Assembly: GCA_016722065.1 (NCBI GenBank)
Contig: JADKGX010000001.1
Span: 1,240,001 to 1,304,000, forward strand
Source of the DNA: Planctomycetota bacterium
GTDB lineage: Bacteria; Planctomycetota; UBA8742; UBA2392
Direction of reading: 5' to 3'
DNA length: 64,000 bases
This document shows positions 40,933 to 50,256 of this stretch, piece after piece. The notes under the pieces were generated by a model. The model was given only the letters and a program-made list of their open reading frames with translations, did not search any database and had not been told where the DNA came from. Position numbers and translations under genes: made by a program. Position 1 is the stretch's first letter; the number at the start of each line of letters is the position of its first letter.

Positions 40933-41016
40933 GGCGATTCCTCGGGCCGAAGCATAGCTTTTGGACGCATGGCGGCTAGCGGGTTGGGAACCCCCCGACG
41001 TGACGGCAGTACCGGG

Positions 41017-42051
41017 CTAAAGCTCGCGCGAAAGCACGAAATCAGCAATGTCGAACAGCAGTTCGCGCAATTCGCACTGAGGCAGCACTTCCAACCCTTT
41101 TTTGGCGCTTTGCACAAACAGGGCGGCCTTGGCAGCCGCGTACTTGAAGCTTTCGCTGCCATGCAGCAGGCGCAGCAGTTCTGTGCGGTTACCGGCCCGG
41201 GCTGCGGCCAGCGCGGCCTCGCGTTGGGCGGGCGGGGCGACTTCCAGGTGGCGAATCAGCGGCAGCGTGGGCTTGCCTTTTTCGATATCGCTGCCCAGGG
41301 TTTTGCCCACCAGGGCTTCTTCGCCCAGCAGGTCCAGCAGGTCGTCCATGATCTGAAAGGCCCGGCCCAGGTTCATGCCGTAGTCGTAAAAAGCCCGGCA
41401 GGTCTTTTCATCGGCCCCGCCATAGTGGGCGCCCAGCATGGCACTGGTGGCGTACAGTTCCGCGGTTTTTCCCTCAATGATCTTGAGGTACTTGGCCTCA
41501 TTGAGCTCAAAGTGGTTGCGGTTGTGCACCTGCATGATTTCGCCAAAGCAGGTCTTTGCCATGGCCCGTGAAAACTCGCGCGCGCCCACGGGGCTGGATA
41601 CATCCAGGCTGATTTCAAAGGCATGGCTGAAAATGTGGTCGCCCAGCAGCACGCTGACTTCATTGCCGGCCAGTGCATTGATGCTGGCGCGTTTGCGCCG
41701 CAGCAGCGCGTCGTCAAGAATATCGTCGTGAACCAGCGTGGCGGTGTGCAGCATTTCGGCCACAACACCCAGCACAATGTGGTCGCGGGTCAGGCGTCCG
41801 CAGGCCTTGCCAGCCAGCAGCAGCAGCGCCGGGCGCAGCTTTTTCCCGCTGTAGTCTTCAATGTATTCCAGCAGGTTGGCGATGTACGGGTCGTCGCTGG
41901 AAAGTTCGGCCCGGTACAGCTTTTCCACCTGGGCCAGTTCCGGCGCGATCGGGGCATACAGCCGGCCCAGAATGTGCCGCGCAGCCACGGCTGCGGCATC
42001 GGTGTCCGGGTTGCTGTGCTGGTGGTCGGTTGCATGAGCGCTGTCCGACAT
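41017..42051 (-). CDS. Polyprenyl diphosphate synthase
   Basis: 344 residues, trans-isoprenyl diphosphate synthase. The first Asp-rich motif is D-D-I-L-D-D at 109-114 and the second is D-D-L-L-D at 236-240, with K-K-L-R-P at 70-74 binding the diphosphate. A bulky residue pattern before the first motif (T-A-T-L-V-H) fits long-chain products such as octaprenyl or solanesyl diphosphate for a quinone tail. This agrees with nuoD-nuoE following. ATG 42051 is preferred because AGGA lies 8 bases upstream; ATG 42057 is almost on the box. Confidence 0.92.
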   Translation of the reverse strand: MSDSAHATDHQHSNPDTDAAAVAARHILGRLYAPIAPELAQVEKLYRAELSSDDPYIANLLEYIEDYSGKKLRPALLLLAGKACGRLTRDHIVLGVVAEMLHTATLVHDDILDDALLRRKRASINALAGNEVSVLLGDHIFSHAFEISLDVSSPVGAREFSRAMAKTCFGEIMQVHNRNHFELNEAKYLKIIEGKTAELYATSAMLGAHYGGADEKTCRAFYDYGMNLGRAFQIMDDLLDLLGEEALVGKTLGSDIEKGKPTLPLIRHLEVAPPAQREAALAAARAGNRTELLRLLHGSESFKYAAAKAALFVQSAKKGLEVLPQCELRELLFDIADFVLSREL

Positions 42052-42188
42052 GGTCATTTCCTGTGGATGCGCCGCCCTGAAAGCAGCGCGACAATACCAC
42101 GTTCGCCAAAGCAGGGTCAACGGCGGGTCAAGCCGTCCTTTGCGCCACAAAGCGGGTTTGCGGGCGCCAACCGCCACGGCAGGAAACT

Positions 42189-42797
42189 TCAGGCCGGGCC
42201 GTTTTCCTGGGCCGACAAATCAGCCGGTGTATTGATGTTGGCAAACAGCTTGGCCGGATCACCAAAAGCCGCCAGTGCCTCGCCAGTGATCACCAGCGGG
42301 TTCAAAACCTGCCAGACCGGCAGCACCTTGTTGCGGCCCTGGGCCAGAGCTTGATCCACAGCGACAGCCGCCGGTTCGCGCAGCAGTGCTGCCACCAGCG
42401 GTTCGTCGGCACCGTGGCGACACCACACGCAGCCATGGGCCGGCAAGTGGCCAAGCAGGGCCGCTGCCAGTGGTGGCGTAATGTTCGGCAGGTCGCAGGC
42501 CAGGACCAACACCCGCTCATGCCGTGCCAGCTCAAGGCCGGCCCGCACACCGGCCAGCGGGCCCTTGCCGTGGTCGGCATCCGCATCGGGGGCAAGTCGC
42601 ACGCCTGTGGGCACGGAAAAGAGGCGCGCACCGCAGGCGACAATCAAGTCGTCACATGCGGTGCGGGCAAGGTCAAGCGCGAGATCCAGCAACGTGGTGC
42701 CGTGCAGCCTGCGCAGGGGCTTTTCGCCGCCCATGCGTGTGGCAAGCCCGCCGGCCAGAATGATGGCACTGGCGGACCGGCCCGGCCTATTTGTCAT
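42189..42797 (-). CDS. mobA: Molybdenum cofactor guanylyltransferase (MobA)
   Basis: 202 residues. The nucleotide-binding start is A-I-I-L-A-G-G-L-A-T-R-M-G-G-E-K-P-L, the MobA hallmark. G-P-L-A-G-V-R-A-G near 78 and L-A-C-D-L-P near 98 match the family. It joins GMP to molybdopterin to make the bis-MGD cofactor for DMSO-reductase-type enzymes. The start overlaps the end of the upstream large gene by 11 bases on the same strand. No other molybdenum gene is in the window. Confidence 0.9.
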   Translation of the reverse strand: MTNRPGRSASAIILAGGLATRMGGEKPLRRLHGTTLLDLALDLARTACDDLIVACGARLFSVPTGVRLAPDADADHGKGPLAGVRAGLELARHERVLVLACDLPNITPPLAAALLGHLPAHGCVWCRHGADEPLVAALLREPAAVAVDQALAQGRNKVLPVWQVLNPLVITGEALAAFGDPAKLFANINTPADLSAQENGPA

Positions 42798-45663
42798 TGG
42801 CAGGACCGTTGGCCTTCTTGTTTTCCTCGGGCTTGTACAGCACGACGGGCGTGTCTTTGAGCAGCGCAGCCGGAGTCACCAGATCACGCACCAGTTCGCT
42901 GCCGGCCAGGTGGCGGGTGCGCCAGATGTCCGACGGCAACTGCATGTAGAAGGGCTGATCTTCCTTGAGCTTGTCGTCCGAGATACGGTGCGCAACGTTG
43001 CGGCGGTCCACGGCACGGGCCAGCATGTAGCCCCATTGTTCCATGTCGGGCCGGCGCAGGGCGTCTTCGTTGCGCTTGCTGGGAATCAGTTCCGTCACCT
43101 TGTCGCGCGTGGGCATGTCCTTCAGGCGCTGCATCAAGGGCTGGTCAGGCGTTGTGGCGCTGGGCGTACTGGAGAATCCCAGCAGCTCGGAATCAGCATC
43201 GCTGTAGATTTCCGGCACGTCCATCTTGTCCGTGAACCAGTCCGTCTTGACCAGCGAAAGGTGTGCGCCGAACTTTTCCTGGGCGCGCTTGATGGCGGCA
43301 TCCCAGCCGTTCTTGACCACGTCGCGGCGGACTTCCTTCATGGCTTCAATCGTCAACTCGCGTGCGCGCTTCATGGCCGCCAGCGTCAGGGTGCGCTGCT
43401 GGCTGTCGGCGTGGCCCTGGGCGTACTTGGGTGTCTTTTCGCGCAGACGCAGCAGGATGTAGCCCTTACCGGGCAGCGCCATCAGGTTGCTGACCATGCC
43501 CGCGCTGTTGTTGGGATCTTCCAGGAACGACTTGGCCCCTTCCACGAAATCCAGGTAGTTCAAGGATTCGTTGGCCACCACCTGCTCCCACGTAAAGTCG
43601 CGCTCGCCGGCATTGACCATGCGCAAGCCGGATTGCTGGCACATTTCCTCCAGCTTCAGGCCGCGGGTATCGGCTGCATCCTTGCGCACGGCATTCTGGC
43701 GCGCGCTGATATCTGCGGCGATCAACTGGCTGCGGCCGTCCCAATCGTCGATTTCTGACTGAGGTACAATCACGTCGGCTTGGTCTTTGGCAAACTTGGA
43801 CAGCGCGGCCGGTGCGTCCAGCAGCATGGCGCGCAGTGTGGATGCACGCAGGGCTTCGTCGCCGGGCTCGCCAATCATGCGGGCCGCCAGCTCAAAGTTG
43901 ACCATCACGGCGCGCATGGCATCGGCAAAAGCTTCCACCAAAGGCAGCTTCTGGTCGCGCGCCTTGATCTTTTCGGTGATCGCTTCAATGTCGAGGTCAA
44001 AGCCCTTGAGCTTGGCGTCGATTTCGGCATCGCTCATCAACTGGTCGAAATCGTTTTTCTTGGGCTCCTTGGCCACAAAATCGTCGCGCTGGGCGCGCTT
44101 GTCGTCGCGCATGCGCTCCAGGTCCTGCATCGGGCTGCCGGCGGTTGCGCGCAGGCCCTGCACCTGTTCGCGTTCCAGGTTCTGCAACTCGCGGGCCATG
44201 TCTTCGGCCATGCGCTTGAGTTCGGCGTCGTCCAGCTTGGCAGGCAGGCGCATGCCAATAGCTGTCATGCGGATCCACACCTGTTCGTCCATGGAGGTAA
44301 AGCGCTGGCGCAGGCTTTCCAGGTAGCTTTTCACGCCATCGATGACCGCCTGCTCCTTGCGGATTACTTCCAGGCCGGCATTCAGGTCGCGTTCACGCTT
44401 CTGCTTGATATCGGCCAGCTTGCGCATCAATTCCGCTACCGCAGCCTGGGCCGCGGGCACGGAGTTTTCGCGCTGCAGGGTCTGGATCAGGTCGGCCTGC
44501 ACTTCGTCCAGCAGGCGATACTGCATCATTTCGGGGCGCTGCTTGTTCTTCCACTCCAGCCACTTGGCTTCATCCCAATCCTTGGTTTCGGCGGTGTGCA
44601 GGCGCGCGTAGCGGTCCTTGGCTGCCTCCAGACGGGCTTCAATCTGGGCCTTGTCGGTGTCGCTGGCCTTGAACATTTCGTCGCGCACGGCCTGGTAGGT
44701 CAGCTCAATGCGGGTTTCGTCGATGGGAATCTTGCCGTCATTCAGCAGCACACTGGGGTACGCCTGGATCACGTCAAAGCGGAAGTGGGCGGGTTCGTTC
44801 AGTTCCTTGCCTGAGTTCTTGTCAAAGGCTTCCTCGATGGCGTCATATCCCATGCCGGGCGTGGCAACGCCGAAACCACCGGCGAGCTGCGAGCTGCGCC
44901 ATGCGAAGCTTTCGCGCAGGACTTCCTGGCGGGCGCGTTGCATGAACGCGTCAATGGAAAGGCGCACTACTTCGGCCTTCATTTCTTCGCTGTCGCCGCC
45001 CACGATGGCAGCTACTTCGTCCAGCGAGGCGCGGTACTGGGCCAACTGGGAATCCACATAGTCGTGAACCATCAGGGCTTCACGGAAGGTGGGCAGCAGG
45101 TCAGACAACTCGTCGCTGAAGTTCTTCTTGAACTCTTTCTCGAGGTCCTTCTTGGTGAACTTTTCAAACTCCTGGCGGCGCGCGTTCAACAGTGCGGTCA
45201 GCACATCGCCTACGCGGGCGTTACTTGGGGGCTCAATGCCCGCTTCTTTGGCGCGCTTGACCAGCACCATGTGGCACCAAAGATTCTGGTCCTGCCACTG
45301 CGGCCAAACGTCCAGCAGGCTGACGGTGACGGGCATGGTGGCGTTGCCGGGCCATTCGTGGCCGGACTCTTCGCGCGTGGCCAGCGTGGGCACGCGGGCG
45401 TACAGCGTTTCCTTGACTTCGGCCTGGTAGTTGTAGGCCGCGCTGTCCAACGAAGCGACCAACCCCAGCGCGCGGCGCATGCGGGTGTAGTCAAAGTAGC
45501 GGATCTTGTCTTTGCCGACCTTGGCTGCTTCGGCTGGGTTGCCCTTGTTTTCGCCGCCCAGCACAACCGTCATGGCGCCGGTAATGGTGAACATGGACGC
45601 CAGCATGATGATCAGCGTGGCGACAAAGATCTTCTGGTTACGAGAGTAGTTTTCGAGACCCAC
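42787..45663 (-). CDS. Large membrane-anchored protein, PpiD/SurA-like layout
   Basis: 958 residues. A single N-terminal transmembrane helix (about 12-36, R-N-Q-K-I-F-V-A-T then hydrophobic) is followed by a large, mostly helical exported domain. Regions with D-L-E-K-E-F-K-K-N-F and long charged helices between 350 and 600 suggest coiled coil. The one-anchor-plus-helical-chaperone layout resembles PpiD, but I see no parvulin domain, so a chaperone role is inference. The predicted partners are envelope proteins. It overlaps mobA by 11 bases at its end and is followed by a run of co-directional genes. Confidence 0.6.
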   Translation of the reverse strand: MGLENYSRNQKIFVATLIIMLASMFTITGAMTVVLGGENKGNPAEAAKVGKDKIRYFDYTRMRRALGLVASLDSAAYNYQAEVKETLYARVPTLATREESGHEWPGNATMPVTVSLLDVWPQWQDQNLWCHMVLVKRAKEAGIEPPSNARVGDVLTALLNARRQEFEKFTKKDLEKEFKKNFSDELSDLLPTFREALMVHDYVDSQLAQYRASLDEVAAIVGGDSEEMKAEVVRLSIDAFMQRARQEVLRESFAWRSSQLAGGFGVATPGMGYDAIEEAFDKNSGKELNEPAHFRFDVIQAYPSVLLNDGKIPIDETRIELTYQAVRDEMFKASDTDKAQIEARLEAAKDRYARLHTAETKDWDEAKWLEWKNKQRPEMMQYRLLDEVQADLIQTLQRENSVPAAQAAVAELMRKLADIKQKRERDLNAGLEVIRKEQAVIDGVKSYLESLRQRFTSMDEQVWIRMTAIGMRLPAKLDDAELKRMAEDMARELQNLEREQVQGLRATAGSPMQDLERMRDDKRAQRDDFVAKEPKKNDFDQLMSDAEIDAKLKGFDLDIEAITEKIKARDQKLPLVEAFADAMRAVMVNFELAARMIGEPGDEALRASTLRAMLLDAPAALSKFAKDQADVIVPQSEIDDWDGRSQLIAADISARQNAVRKDAADTRGLKLEEMCQQSGLRMVNAGERDFTWEQVVANESLNYLDFVEGAKSFLEDPNNSAGMVSNLMALPGKGYILLRLREKTPKYAQGHADSQQRTLTLAAMKRARELTIEAMKEVRRDVVKNGWDAAIKRAQEKFGAHLSLVKTDWFTDKMDVPEIYSDADSELLGFSSTPSATTPDQPLMQRLKDMPTRDKVTELIPSKRNEDALRRPDMEQWGYMLARAVDRRNVAHRISDDKLKEDQPFYMQLPSDIWRTRHLAGSELVRDLVTPAALLKDTPVVLYKPEENKKANGPANDK

Positions 45664-45848
45664 TGAGCGTCCTCACTTCTGCTGGCCATTAACTACTAAG
45701 GGAAGAACGTCTCCCGGTGACGATATACCCCGTTAGGGGGCGGGAAGGGTAGCAGTTAAGGCATATGCGGGCAACGAAGGGGCAGGGCAGCCACCGGGTT
45801 TTCTGATTTGACGAATTGTTGGTTTTGTGCCAGCCCCCGGAGGGGCCG

Positions 45849-47456
45849 TTACACCTTCTTGGCGGCGGGCATTCTTCGACCGGCGCCAAATGCGTGGCCG
45901 GAAATGCGCAGCACGATCGGCGCCTGCTTGCGCTTGTATTCCGCAAGCTCAACCATGCGCGTGATTTTGGCACACAATGCCGGGTCCAGTCCCTGTTGCG
46001 CCATACCCGTGGTATCCAGCCGTTGATCCAGATAGGCAGAAAGAATGCGATCCAGCAGCTCGTAGGGCGGCAGGCTGTCCTGATCGGTCTGGTTGGGGCG
46101 CAGTTCTGCGCTGGGTGGCTTGTCGTGAATCGCCTGCGGGATTTCGGCAAATCGACGCGCCATTTCAAACACGCGGGTCTTGGGCACATCGCCGATTACT
46201 TCCAGCGCCCCGCACATGTCGCCGTACAGCGTGCTGTACCCCACCGCCAGCTCGCTGCGGTTGCCGGTGGCCAGCACCAGGGCACCGCTTGCGTTGCTGC
46301 GCGTCATCAACACCAGGCCGCGCAGCCGGGCCTGGGCGTTTTCTTCGGCCACGCCACCGGGAAATCGCGCCAGCTTGCGCTGCAACTCAAAGGCCGGGTC
46401 AATGTCGATCACTTCAAAGCCGATGCACAGCCTGGCGGCCAGGGCACGGCTGTCATCGACGCTTCCGGCACTGGAGAACCGCGTGGGCATACTGATGCCG
46501 GTGACGTTGGCCGGGCCCAAAGCGCGCGCGGCCAGGCAGGCCACCAGCGCACTGTCGATGCCACCCGAAAGCCCCAGCAGTGCCCGGCTGTGGCCCGTCT
46601 TGCGAAAATAGTCGCCAAGCCCCAGCACCAGGGCGTTGATTTCGTGGCCCAGGTCGTCTGTTGACCAGCCGGGCGCGGGCGTGCTGGCCGTTGTGTCGAT
46701 CACCATGACGGCGGGCTCAAACAGTGACAGGCGCGCCACGCTGCGGCCGCGGTGGTCGCAGGCCACGCTGGCGCCATCAAAAATCAGGTCGTCGTTGCCA
46801 CCGCACTGGTTGACCAGCACGGCAAAGGTGCCGGTACGCGATGCAGCGCGCGACACGAGTTGTTCGCGCAGGCGGTGCTTGCCGCTGCCCCAGGGGCTGG
46901 CGGAAAGGGTCAACAGCAGGGTCGCCCCGGCCTTGACGCAATCATCGGCGGGGTCGGTGTCGTAATCAACGCGCCCCAGCAGAGATTCATCGGTCCAGAT
47001 GTCTTCACAGATCAGCAGGCCAACCTTGGTGCCGCGAAAATCAGCCACGCACACGGCAGGGTCGGGCTCAAAGTACCGGCGTTCGTCAAACACGTCGTAG
47101 GTAGGCAGCAAGGACTTGCGCTTGATGGCCAGCACGCGGCCGGAATCACACAGCAGCGCGGCATTGTGCAGCGGCTTGCCGAAGGCTTTTTTGTTGGCTG
47201 TAACCAGCCCGAACAGCAGGCCGCAGCGCAGCTCCGCCGACAGCGCAATCAGGTGTTCCGCGGCCTGTTGGTTGCGCGCGACAAAATCCTGTTGCAGCAT
47301 CAGGTCGTGGGGCGGATAGCCGGACAGCGCAAGCTCGGGCGCGATGCAAAGTTCGGCACCTTGGGCCACGGCTTTGCGGGCGGCGGCTTCGATGGCGGCC
47401 AGGTTTGCCTGGAAGTCGCCAACCAGCGGGTTGAGTTGCAGCAAGCCAAGCTTCAT
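45849..47456 (-). CDS. nadE: Glutamine-dependent NAD+ synthetase
   Basis: 535 residues. The N-terminal nitrilase-type glutaminase has the triad Glu41, Lys114 (in K-R-K-S-L-L-P) and Cys150 (in G-L-L-I-C-E-D-I). The C-terminal synthetase has the PP-loop L-S-G-G-I-D-S-A-L near 295 and T-G-N-R-S-E-L-A-V-G-Y-S. It amidates nicotinate adenine dinucleotide in the last step of NAD synthesis, drawing ammonia from glutamine. The ATG at 47456 starts the nitrilase strand. It is divergent from the gene at 47507. Confidence 0.97.
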   Translation of the reverse strand: MKLGLLQLNPLVGDFQANLAAIEAAARKAVAQGAELCIAPELALSGYPPHDLMLQQDFVARNQQAAEHLIALSAELRCGLLFGLVTANKKAFGKPLHNAALLCDSGRVLAIKRKSLLPTYDVFDERRYFEPDPAVCVADFRGTKVGLLICEDIWTDESLLGRVDYDTDPADDCVKAGATLLLTLSASPWGSGKHRLREQLVSRAASRTGTFAVLVNQCGGNDDLIFDGASVACDHRGRSVARLSLFEPAVMVIDTTASTPAPGWSTDDLGHEINALVLGLGDYFRKTGHSRALLGLSGGIDSALVACLAARALGPANVTGISMPTRFSSAGSVDDSRALAARLCIGFEVIDIDPAFELQRKLARFPGGVAEENAQARLRGLVLMTRSNASGALVLATGNRSELAVGYSTLYGDMCGALEVIGDVPKTRVFEMARRFAEIPQAIHDKPPSAELRPNQTDQDSLPPYELLDRILSAYLDQRLDTTGMAQQGLDPALCAKITRMVELAEYKRKQAPIVLRISGHAFGAGRRMPAAKKV

Positions 47457-47506
47457 TCGCGCGCGTCCATCGGTTATGTTGCCACTCTTATACAAAGGAG
47501 TTTCGC

Positions 47507-47944
47507 GTGATCGGATACTACCCCATCAACCCGGCTGCAGGCGCTGCCGAAAACGAAGACGCCTTCGGGTCGCGTTTCTTTCGCACCCACTTCACGGATT
47601 ACATGCGCCAGGTGTGTTCGATTGACGGCCAAACGCCGATACTGGAACTGCTGCTGACCAGCGGCCAGGTGCTGGACGTCAGCCACGTGATGGAACTCAA
47701 GCCCGAATACGGCCTGTTTTGCGTGTTCCGGGACGAGCGCAACTGCGAAGACACCTACAACACCTACGTGCGCTACCAGACCATCTTTCGCATTAACGTG
47801 TTGTCCAAGCCGCATGAGGAACGCCCGATTGGCTTCAACATGCAAAACGCCCCGGCGACCCTGGACACCGACAAGGTTTCCCACAACGGCAAGCACCGCC
47901 GCAAGCCGGCCAAAGCACCGGCCAGAACGCCAAGAAAGAAGTAG
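47507..47944 (+). CDS. Small protein of unknown function with a basic tail
   Basis: 145 residues starting at GTG 47507, supported by AAAGGAG at 47495-47500, 6 bases upstream. It is soluble, with a compact mixed domain (residues 1-110; V-L-D-V-S-H-V-M-E-L and L-F-C-V-F-R) and a Lys/Arg/Pro/Ala-rich tail (R-R-K-P-A-K-A-P-A-R) that could contact nucleic acid. I do not recognise the family. It is divergent from nadE and convergent with the lipoprotein gene ending at 47962. Confidence 0.65.
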   Translation: MIGYYPINPAAGAAENEDAFGSRFFRTHFTDYMRQVCSIDGQTPILELLLTSGQVLDVSHVMELKPEYGLFCVFRDERNCEDTYNTYVRYQTIFRINVLSKPHEERPIGFNMQNAPATLDTDKVSHNGKHRRKPAKAPARTPRKK

Positions 47945-47961
47945 GGAAACAGGTCGGGTTC

Positions 47962-48846
47962 TCAGTCGTCCAGGTCCAGCCAGCCATGGGTCAGGCGGCG
48001 TTTCAGACCGATTTCAATCTGCTGGCGCGCGCCTTCGCCGGTGGGCCGGCCGCCGGTAATGGACACCTGCCGCACCAGTTTCTGTTTGCGGTCAAACACC
48101 ACAGTGCCCTCAAAGCCAAGCACAGCGGGCTTGCCGCTGAACTCGCCGGTGATCTGCCAATCCAGGCTGATTTCTGCGCTGTCGGCCGTCACGGCCGCCA
48201 GCACGCAGATCAACTTGTTCTTTTCAATCTTGTAGCCCACGGCCTCAATGAACTTGTTCAGCGAGGCCAGGGCGCCGGCATCCAGTACCCAACGGTCTCC
48301 TTGTCGCACTTCGTCCAGTGGCAGCAGGGCCAGTTCAAAGCCGTCCATCAAGAAGTTCTGCCGCGCCAGCGACGAATCGCCGGCCAGCACCTTGACCTGC
48401 ACGACGCCCTGGCGGCGGCGCAGTTCCAAAATCGCGCCTTGCAGAATGCCCGCTGCTGCTTCGCCGTCACCAAAGCCTTTGGTCAGGCGCGTGTTGCTTA
48501 GCTCATAGTCCCGGCGCAAAGCCAGCAGCCGCCCGCGCTCGTCAATGCTGAGCACCCGCGTCAGGGTGACTTCCGTGCTTTCGGTCAGGTACCGTTCTGT
48601 GGCGGTCAATTCCTCTACGCGCAGCGTGCGCGTGGTGCGAAAGCGCGCATCGGCCGCATACACCGGCTGCAACGAGATCGCGGGCCAAGGCACGGGGCCT
48701 GTGGGCTGGTTGTTGGCTGGCCGGTTATCTGGCCTGTTATCTGGCGTGTTGGCTGGCGGGCCGGAATCATTGACACGCGGGTTGCCGCAGGCAGCTGCCA
48801 GGCAGCCCAGCACCACAGTCAACAGCACGGTGAGTATGCGAGGCAC
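47962..48846 (-). CDS. Lipoprotein of unknown function
   Basis: 294 residues from GTG 48846, which has AAGG a few bases upstream and follows the pmbA stop by 7 bases. The signal peptide ends in the lipobox L-A-A-A-C (Cys20). An Asn/Pro/Asp-rich linker (about 25-55) precedes a beta-rich domain of about 240 residues. The pattern of alternating strands (T-R-V-L-S-I-D-E-R-G, G-D-R-W-V-L-D) resembles a lipid- or protein-binding envelope domain, but no family is assigned. Co-transcription with tldD-pmbA is likely. Confidence 0.72.
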   Translation of the reverse strand: MPRILTVLLTVVLGCLAAACGNPRVNDSGPPANTPDNRPDNRPANNQPTGPVPWPAISLQPVYAADARFRTTRTLRVEELTATERYLTESTEVTLTRVLSIDERGRLLALRRDYELSNTRLTKGFGDGEAAAGILQGAILELRRRQGVVQVKVLAGDSSLARQNFLMDGFELALLPLDEVRQGDRWVLDAGALASLNKFIEAVGYKIEKNKLICVLAAVTADSAEISLDWQITGEFSGKPAVLGFEGTVVFDRKQKLVRQVSITGGRPTGEGARQQIEIGLKRRLTHGWLDLDD

Positions 48847-48853
48847 GCTGGCC

Positions 48854-50161
48854 TTACCGGGCGCTGATCTGCACGCCATCGACCAGCACCCAGGGCAGAA
48901 GTTCGCTGCCGACCCATTCGCGCTGCTTGCTGATGCCCAGGATGCGCGACTTGAGTACGTCAAACGCGTTGACGTTCAAGGCGCAGTTCTTGACCCGGCC
49001 AACGCGGCGGCCGTCCTGCACCAGATAGCCCAGCGAGACGTTGCCGCTGACCTGCCCGGCCAAAAAGTTGCTGGTGAAGGTGCCAATCAGTTGCGCGATG
49101 CACAGCCCGCCATTGGCGCGCTGGTACAGCGCATCCAGGTCGTCGGTGCCGGGCGACATAATCACGTTATGGGTGCCGGGCATGGGCAGGCTGCTGACCG
49201 AACGGGCGGCATTGCCCGTTGGGGCATGGCCGGCCTGCTTGGCCGTGGAAAGGGAATGCACGAAAGACTTCAGCACACCGTTTTCGACAATCGGGCGCTT
49301 TTGCGTCACGATACCTTCGCCATCATACAAGCCGCCGGAGGGGCCCTCCTCATGGAAGGGGTCGTCAAGAATCGTCAGGCGCTGGTCAAACAACTTCTGC
49401 CCCAGACCTTCCACAAAGGGACTGGTCTTCTTGGCAATGTTCAGGCCGTTGATGGAAACCGCAATTGGCAACAGCAGGTCACTGACCGCCGAGGGGGCAA
49501 ACAGCACGGGATAAGACCCAGGCTTGAGTGGCGCGGGTTTGCGCGCGACCAGGTATTCCTGCGCGGCCTCGCGCGCGCCTTGCAGGACTTCCGCGTCTGG
49601 AATCATGCGGTTGCCGCTGCGCATGCGGTAGGTGGACAGGAAGTTGCCTTCCTCGGAGATCTTGGCCGACACAAACCAGCCGTAGCTGCTTTCGTTTTCG
49701 ACACATTCCTGGCCGGTGCTGGTCAGAATGCGGGTGCGGCCAATGCCGCCACCCAGGCTGCATTCTGCCGTGGCGTCAGGGGCGATCGACTTGATGGCAT
49801 CCTTGACGGCGCCGCACAGCAGCACCAGCTTTTCGGCGTCCAGCTTGCCGCAGCGTTCATCAAACACGCTGACATGCGGGCTCTTGGCCGGGCTGGCAAA
49901 CTGAAAGTCATAGGACTTGCCAAAGGGCGTCATGCGCAGCGCGGCTTCGGCCACGGCTTCAACTTCATCTTGCTTGCTGCTGTAGGAAAACCCGATCTTG
50001 CCGTGCTTGACGGCGCGAATCGCCAGGCCGGAATTTTCGCCCTGGCGGATTTCAGTCAAACGGTCGTTTTCAAACATCACGCGCAGCGACCGGCCTTCGC
50101 TGTGAAAGGTCTCGTAGGCGTCGGCGTTGCGGGTCAGTTTTTCCGTGGCAAGTGGCGGCAT
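48854..50161 (-). CDS. pmbA: PmbA/TldE-type metalloprotease subunit
   Basis: 435 residues. The TldD/PmbA family is recognised by R-A-V-K-H-G-K-I-G-F-S near 49, and by P-G-T-D-D-L-D-A-L and G-x-V-S-G-N-V-S-L-G-Y near the end. As in known TldE/PmbA subunits, no H-E-x3-H motif is visible, so it is the non-catalytic partner of the TldD gene directly upstream. The two form a heterodimeric protease that processes modified peptides in other bacteria. It is followed by the lipoprotein gene. Confidence 0.92.
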   Translation of the reverse strand: MPPLATEKLTRNADAYETFHSEGRSLRVMFENDRLTEIRQGENSGLAIRAVKHGKIGFSYSSKQDEVEAVAEAALRMTPFGKSYDFQFASPAKSPHVSVFDERCGKLDAEKLVLLCGAVKDAIKSIAPDATAECSLGGGIGRTRILTSTGQECVENESSYGWFVSAKISEEGNFLSTYRMRSGNRMIPDAEVLQGAREAAQEYLVARKPAPLKPGSYPVLFAPSAVSDLLLPIAVSINGLNIAKKTSPFVEGLGQKLFDQRLTILDDPFHEEGPSGGLYDGEGIVTQKRPIVENGVLKSFVHSLSTAKQAGHAPTGNAARSVSSLPMPGTHNVIMSPGTDDLDALYQRANGGLCIAQLIGTFTSNFLAGQVSGNVSLGYLVQDGRRVGRVKNCALNVNAFDVLKSRILGISKQREWVGSELLPWVLVDGVQISAR

Positions 50162-50256
50162 GTACGATCCTCAAGTTTCCTGTGCTTTGCCTGACTTGGC
50201 TCCATCGCCCCGCACCGAATGCCCTGTGCAGCGGGGGCGAGGCAACCTGGCAAGGT

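Noticed and set aside
39616..41571. Plus-strand ORF of 651 codons
   Set aside because: Antisense to nuoD and the polyprenyl synthase, both of which are fully supported by motifs.
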